Source of the DNA: DASXHY01 sp035552155
GTDB taxonomy: Bacteria > Verrucomicrobiota > Verrucomicrobiia > Limisphaerales > DASXHY01
DNA: 64,000 bases
Direction of reading: 5' to 3'
Assembly (NCBI GenBank): GCA_035552155.1
Contig: DASZLX010000056.1
Span: 205,157-269,156 of the forward strand
Positions 60,720 through 64,000 of this stretch are shown here, one piece after another. Both the position numbers and the translations under genes were made by a program. Numbering within the stretch: position 1 is the stretch's first letter; the number at the start of each line of letters is the position of its first letter. The notes beneath the pieces are model-generated. The model saw nothing but the letters and a program-made list of their open reading frames with translations. It did no database searches and was not told the DNA's origin.

Positions 60720-61522
60720 TTGGGCGGCGAATTCGTCGAGACCGCGTTATTAGTGGCCGGGACCACTTTCACGGAGCCGTCCCGGTTGACCTCGACGTTC
60801 AAATCGTAATTGGCCGGGACCTTGGGAGGCGCGGCGGTTGCGTTGGCGTTAGTGCCAAAGGCGGGCGCCGACTTCGTCATCAATTGCTGCGCGCCTTTTT
60901 GGTCCGCCTTCGCAAAAATACCTTCGCGAATCCAGGCGAGCCGGCGCGAAATATCCAGGTCTTCCTTGAGCTTGGCCACCTGCGCGCGAAGGACTTTCAA
61001 ATCATTGAATTGCCGCTCGAGCTCGGCCTTTTCCGCCACGAGCCGTTGCAGTTCCTTTTCCAGAAATGCCTTGTCACCCTCGGATGCCGTCAGTTTCTTC
61101 TGCGTGTCATCGATCTGCGCCTGCAAATTCGTGATGGAACTGCTGAGATCCGCCGCTTTTTCGTCCAGGTGCTTGTTCTGCGCTTCCAGGTCGGCGATCT
61201 GGGCGCCGCGTTTGGCCACTTCATCCTGCGCCGCCTTCAGCGAATCCTCGGTCTTCGCCAGCGTGTTGGAAGTTTCCGAAATCTGGTTCGTGAGGGTGTC
61301 CAAATCTTGAATGCGTGAGACGAGATCGTTGCTGAGCGAGAGGCCTCTCCTTCTTTCATCGTCCAGTTTCTCGCTCGTCTCGACCCATTTGTTCGAATGG
61401 GTCAAAATCTGGTCGTCGGCGACCTTCCGATCGTGGGTCGCATTCGATTGGTTGACCACCAGGGCGATGGCCAGGCCGACGCATGCCAGGGTCAAAATGA
61501 TAATTCCCATGCGATTTTTCAT
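60716..61522 (-). CDS. Membrane-anchored coiled-coil protein, unknown
   Basis: ATG 61522 gives 268 residues: one N-terminal membrane helix (MGIIILTLACVGLAIALVV), then a long coiled coil (about 30-200, heptads such as LAKTEDSLKAAQDEVAKRGA) and an Ala/Asn/Pro-rich tail. It resembles other periplasmic or cytoplasmic coiled-coil spacers, and no specific family is recognised. Its stop overlaps moaA by 4 bases, although a functional link to molybdenum cofactor is not evident. ATG 61540 is an alternative start. Confidence 0.75.
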   Translation of the reverse strand: MKNRMGIIILTLACVGLAIALVVNQSNATHDRKVADDQILTHSNKWVETSEKLDDERRRGLSLSNDLVSRIQDLDTLTNQISETSNTLAKTEDSLKAAQDEVAKRGAQIADLEAQNKHLDEKAADLSSSITNLQAQIDDTQKKLTASEGDKAFLEKELQRLVAEKAELERQFNDLKVLRAQVAKLKEDLDISRRLAWIREGIFAKADQKGAQQLMTKSAPAFGTNANATAAPPKVPANYDLNVEVNRDGSVKVVPATNNAVSTNSPPK

Positions 61523-61614
61523 AGCCTGATCAAGATGCAAGGCCGGGAAGATTTTGGCAAGCGTCCATCTCCACTTGAATAAACGGCCGCGTCTTCTAAG
61601 TTACAGGCGTAGCT

Positions 61615-62283
61615 ATGAAATTGCCACGCGAAATACCCGTGATGATTCTTCCGGACGTGACGCTGTTCCCCCAGGCGTTGCGGCCGCTCTACATTTTTGA
61701 GCCGCGCTATCGCAAGATGCTCGCCGATGCGCTGCACTCCCACCGCATGTTTGCCGTGGCGATGCAGAAACCGGGTTGCACGCGTGAGATGCCCTCGCCC
61801 ATCGCCGGCCTTGGCGTCATCCGCGTTTCGGTCCGGCACAAGGACGATACCTCCCACCTGATTTTGCAGGGCATTGCGCGGGTGAAACTGGAGCAGACGG
61901 TGCGCTACAAACCTTACCGTGTGCAGCGAATTTTCCCCATCGAAACGCCGCCCTGCGATAGTGTGGCCGTGGATGCGTTGCTGGCCAAAGTCCGCGAATT
62001 GCTTGCGGAATGCGTCGAGCGCGGTTTGCCGTTGCCGCCGTTCGCCGAGGCTTCCTCGGATCATAAGGAGCCGCCTTCGTTTTCGCCCAAGGAAATCCTG
62101 GGCTATCTGGACACGTTGACAAGCCCCGAGCAGACTGCGGATTTGGTTTCCTGCGCCGTGCTGCCCGGCGGCGTCGAACGCCAGGCCATCCTGGAAACCA
62201 TCGATGTCGAAAGCCGGCTGCGGCGGTTGATACAATTTCTGCTGGTGGAAATTAACCGGAAAACGAAAGGCGCGTATGAGTGA
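61615..62283 (+). CDS. Lon substrate-binding (LON) domain protein
   Basis: A 222-residue protein consisting of the N-terminal LON/PUA-like domain of Lon protease without the ATPase or protease: VMILPDVTLFPQALRPLYIF, EPRYRKML, and later VKLEQTVRYKPYRVQRI. Stand-alone LON-domain proteins are widespread and mostly uncharacterised. It overlaps the DUF1844 gene by 8 bases, so the two are coexpressed. Confidence 0.9.
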   Translation: MKLPREIPVMILPDVTLFPQALRPLYIFEPRYRKMLADALHSHRMFAVAMQKPGCTREMPSPIAGLGVIRVSVRHKDDTSHLILQGIARVKLEQTVRYKPYRVQRIFPIETPPCDSVAVDALLAKVRELLAECVERGLPLPPFAEASSDHKEPPSFSPKEILGYLDTLTSPEQTADLVSCAVLPGGVERQAILETIDVESRLRRLIQFLLVEINRKTKGAYE

Positions 62284-62698
62284 GCCAACCACAATGCCCG
62301 AACAGGACCTCGGCGGAATCAGCCGCCAGGAGATGATGTCCGCGCTCTTTGCGCAACTCGTCATTCAGCAGGCCAACATGGCCATGCTGTTGCTGGGCAA
62401 GGTGCCGCACCCGCAAACTGGCGAAACCGTCCGTGATCTCGAGGCTGCGCGGCTGTTCATTGATCAATTGGAGATGCTCGAAGCAAAAACCAAGGGCAAC
62501 CTCAACAAGGAAGAGGGACAGCTTCTCAAGCAAAGCCTGATGTCGCTGCGCATGGCGTTTGTTGATGCCGTGCAATCGCCCCCGCCGGAAAAGAAACCCG
62601 ACGAAGTTACCCCGCCACCCCCCGAAAATAAAATCGAAGCCGGCGGTGAATCCGCGGCCGATGCGGACTCGAAAAAGAAATTTACGAAGAAATACTAA
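62276..62698 (+). CDS. DUF1844 protein
   Basis: A 140-residue protein. The conserved helical DUF1844 domain is at about 18-100 (SALFAQLVIQQANMAMLLLG, KVPHPQTGETVRDLEAARLF, IDQLEMLEAKTKGNL). It is followed by a Pro/Glu/Lys-rich disordered tail. Function is unknown. Coupling to the LON-domain gene suggests a shared process. Confidence 0.9.
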   Translation: MSEPTTMPEQDLGGISRQEMMSALFAQLVIQQANMAMLLLGKVPHPQTGETVRDLEAARLFIDQLEMLEAKTKGNLNKEEGQLLKQSLMSLRMAFVDAVQSPPPEKKPDEVTPPPPENKIEAGGESAADADSKKKFTKKY

Positions 62699-62722
62699 GC
62701 GCGTAACCAACGCACTGATGGC

Positions 62723-62746
62723 AGGGCGCATCACTCCGTGCGCGCC
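62723..62746 (+). repeat. Dispersed repeat, family B
   Basis: AGGGCGCATCACTCCGTGCG followed by CGCC differs by one base from the left part of the recG copy (41345-41368). It lies between convergent stops. Confidence 0.82.
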
Positions 62747-62779
62747 GGCTTGACCAGGCAAACGCTCTTGATTCACCAG

Positions 62780-63277
62780 CTATTGCTTCGGAGGCAGCCC
62801 GTTTTGGTCGTTATTGGTTTTAACGGCAGGTTCGTGGCGCGGATGGTCGATGGGACGCATCGGGCCGGGTCGGCCGCTTTTGATTTTCTCGATTTGCTCC
62901 TGCGAGAGCGGCGGCTGCACCTGGGAAAGCGCCTTGGCGCGAATCACCGCCAATTCCGCTTCAATACGGGCGGCGGCGAGAGCTTTCTCGCGGACCAGGT
63001 TTTCATCGAACTTCGTGGTGAGAGAAGTATCGAGAACTTCCTGGCGGGCGGTCCGTAATTTGGCCTCCAGCTCCGCCATTTCGCCATGCATCGCCCGCAG
63101 CGTCGCCTGATAGGAGGCCCGTTGTTCGTCGGTCATCGCCCCCACCGGCCCGCCGAGGGCGATACCGGTAACGGCGGGATTTTCACCAGGATGGATGCCG
63201 CCTGTCGTCTGAGCGCGCAGGAGGGAGCTGGCCAATACGCAGGCAAGAAAACCGGAGGTGAAAAGGATGCTTCTCAT
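62780..63277 (-). CDS. Exported helical protein, Spy/CpxP-like
   Basis: A 165-residue protein with a signal peptide (LFTSGFLACVLASSLLRAQ). A helical body follows: MTDEQRASYQATLRAMHGEM, AELEAKLRTARQEVLDTSL and ALAAARIEAELAVIRAKALS. This resembles the Spy/CpxP/heavy-metal-resistance periplasmic chaperone group, though an LTxxQ motif is only approximate (MTDEQR). It ends in a Pro/His/Asn-rich tail. Confidence 0.75.
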   Translation of the reverse strand: MRSILFTSGFLACVLASSLLRAQTTGGIHPGENPAVTGIALGGPVGAMTDEQRASYQATLRAMHGEMAELEAKLRTARQEVLDTSLTTKFDENLVREKALAAARIEAELAVIRAKALSQVQPPLSQEQIEKIKSGRPGPMRPIDHPRHEPAVKTNNDQNGLPPKQ

Positions 63278-63334
63278 AAATTGACGCCTGAAATCTTTCT
63301 ATTTTAGACGGGATCAACGTCCGGAAGTTACGGA

Positions 63335-63586
63335 TTACTGCTTCAATCCCAGGATTTTTTCGAGCTCGGCGGAGAATTTTCCGACCGCCTCGGCAATTTT
63401 CGGGGGCTGTTCAGTCACGGTAGCCATCATGCGTTCGGCGAGGTGGGGTTTGGACTGGAGGACTTCCAAACCGGCCATGATGAGAGCGAGGTTATTGTTG
63501 ATGTCGTGGCGTAAAGTGCCCAACTTTTTGTTAAGCTCGGCGATCTGTTCGACTGTAAGGGTCACGGGCTGCCCGGGTAATTCCAT
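63335..63586 (-). CDS. Orphan phosphoacceptor-like (DHp) domain protein
   Basis: An 83-residue protein almost entirely made of a two-helix HisKA-like dimerisation/phosphoacceptor domain: ELNKKLGTLRHDINNNLALI with His at the expected H-box place, and a second helix SAELEKILGL. No HATPase domain follows within the gene or beside it. It could be a phosphotransfer protein or a remnant of a kinase. Confidence 0.75.
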   Translation of the reverse strand: MELPGQPVTLTVEQIAELNKKLGTLRHDINNNLALIMAGLEVLQSKPHLAERMMATVTEQPPKIAEAVGKFSAELEKILGLKQ

Positions 63587-63653
63587 GCATAAACGATGCT
63601 GGAATAAGCTCCAATTGCAAGCCGCATTGGAAAGAGAACGAGTTTTTTGTCCG

Positions 63654-63681
63654 TTGACTTTTTTTCGCGCAAAAATATTCT
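63654..63681 (+). promoter_or_regulatory. Sigma70-type promoter of rpsU
   Basis: TTGACT (63654-63659), a 16-base spacer and TATTCT (63676-63681) match the housekeeping consensus well. They predict a start near 63688 and a leader of about 70 bases before the rpsU start codon. Confidence 0.65.
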
Positions 63682-63756
63682 CTACGACCCTGACTCAAAA
63701 GGGCGGCGGCCATGCAGGCCCCCGGCCCGGGTCTTCTGGAGAGGAAGTGAATAAAT

Positions 63757-63954
63757 TTGACAGAAATTAAGTTAAAAAAAGGCGAGCCTGTGGATAGAGC
63801 GCTGCGGCGATTGAAAAAGAAAGTCGACCGCGAAGGCACGCTAAAAACTGTGCGCGATAACCGGCGTTTCGAAAAACCGAGTGAACGTCGGCGGCGCAAG
63901 GAAAAAGCCGCGCGGTTCTCAGCCATGCTGAGTGCCCGCTATGCGGATCTGTAA
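63757..63954 (+). CDS. rpsU: Ribosomal protein bS21 (TTG start)
   Basis: A small-subunit protein of 65 residues, very basic: KKGEPVDRALRRLKKKVDRE, then FEKPSERRRRKEKAA, the bS21 signature. The start codon is TTG, preceded by GGAGAGGAAG at 63738-63747, a strong ribosome site. No in-frame ATG lies nearby upstream. Confidence 0.94.
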   Translation: MTEIKLKKGEPVDRALRRLKKKVDREGTLKTVRDNRRFEKPSERRRRKEKAARFSAMLSARYADL

Positions 63955-63963
63955 AGTCGTTAC

Positions 63964-63990
63964 GGCCGGCGTGGGAAACCCGCGCCGGCC
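63964..63990 (+). terminator. Hairpin terminator after rpsU
   Basis: GGCCGGCG and CGCCGGCC form an 8-base stem extended by GGG/CCC around AAA, 9 bases after the rpsU stop. The following ATTTCTCGTT is only moderately U-rich. Confidence 0.7.
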
Positions 63991-64000
63991 ATTTCTCGTT

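Overview
The window looks like a chromosomal segment of a Verrucomicrobiota bacterium, probably from the Limisphaerales/Pedosphaera side (subdivision 3). This is inferred from gene content and style: a GC-rich sequence, a large T2SS operon, DUF1559-like prepilins, a TIG/DUF11 surface protein with a verrucomicrobial-type C-terminus, DUF1844 and Lon-substrate-domain proteins, and many dispersed palindromic repeats. No rRNA marker is present, so the assignment is an inference.

Layout. (1) 104-2660: a lipid-anchored M3 peptidase and a STAS-like protein. (2) 17358-2716, minus strand: a long type II secretion operon reading Gly-rich protein, gspE, an unknown 74-aa protein, gspF, G, H, I, J, K, L, M, a GspC-like protein, a secretin in two genes, then a membrane histidine kinase. 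Most junctions overlap by 1-29 bases. (3) 18212-19444: pilT. (4) 24144-19486, minus strand: a coupled set (unknown protein, prepilin-like protein, ABC-2 ATPase and permease), then a minimal pqiAB pair. (5) 24473-39173: respiratory complex I, nuoB to nuoN without nuoA. A CRP/FNR-like operator lies upstream, nearly every long gap holds a palindromic repeat, and an antisense tRNA-Gln(CTG) sits between nuoE and nuoF. (6) 39260-47401: two small lipoproteins, recG, a metallophosphoesterase, a large ABC-2-like membrane protein, CoaB and an Hsp70. (7) 47518-53657: a receiver-GAF-PAS histidine kinase, a radical SAM protein and a TIG-repeat secreted protein. (8) 53748-63954: lipoate-ligase-like protein, endonuclease III, DUF481 outer-membrane protein, a KamA-family enzyme, unknown proteins, FmdB zinc ribbon, MoaA, a coiled-coil protein, a Lon-substrate-domain protein, DUF1844, a Spy-like protein, an orphan phosphoacceptor-like domain and ribosomal protein bS21.

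How the genes work together. The gsp genes encode an almost complete secretion machine: ATPase E, platform F/L/M, pseudopilins G-K, a C-like connector and secretin D. Its secretin is encoded as two separately exported polypeptides, and the break falls inside the N3 domain. The nuo genes encode NADH:quinone oxidoreductase. The two histidine kinases have no response-regulator gene beside them.

The most unusual structure is a set of short palindromic elements. They fill intergenic spaces and have also entered reading frames without breaking them: recG twice, hsp70, the gspJ leader and a prepilin leader. This resembles the Rickettsia palindromic elements in principle. No CRISPR array, insertion sequence, phage or rRNA was seen.
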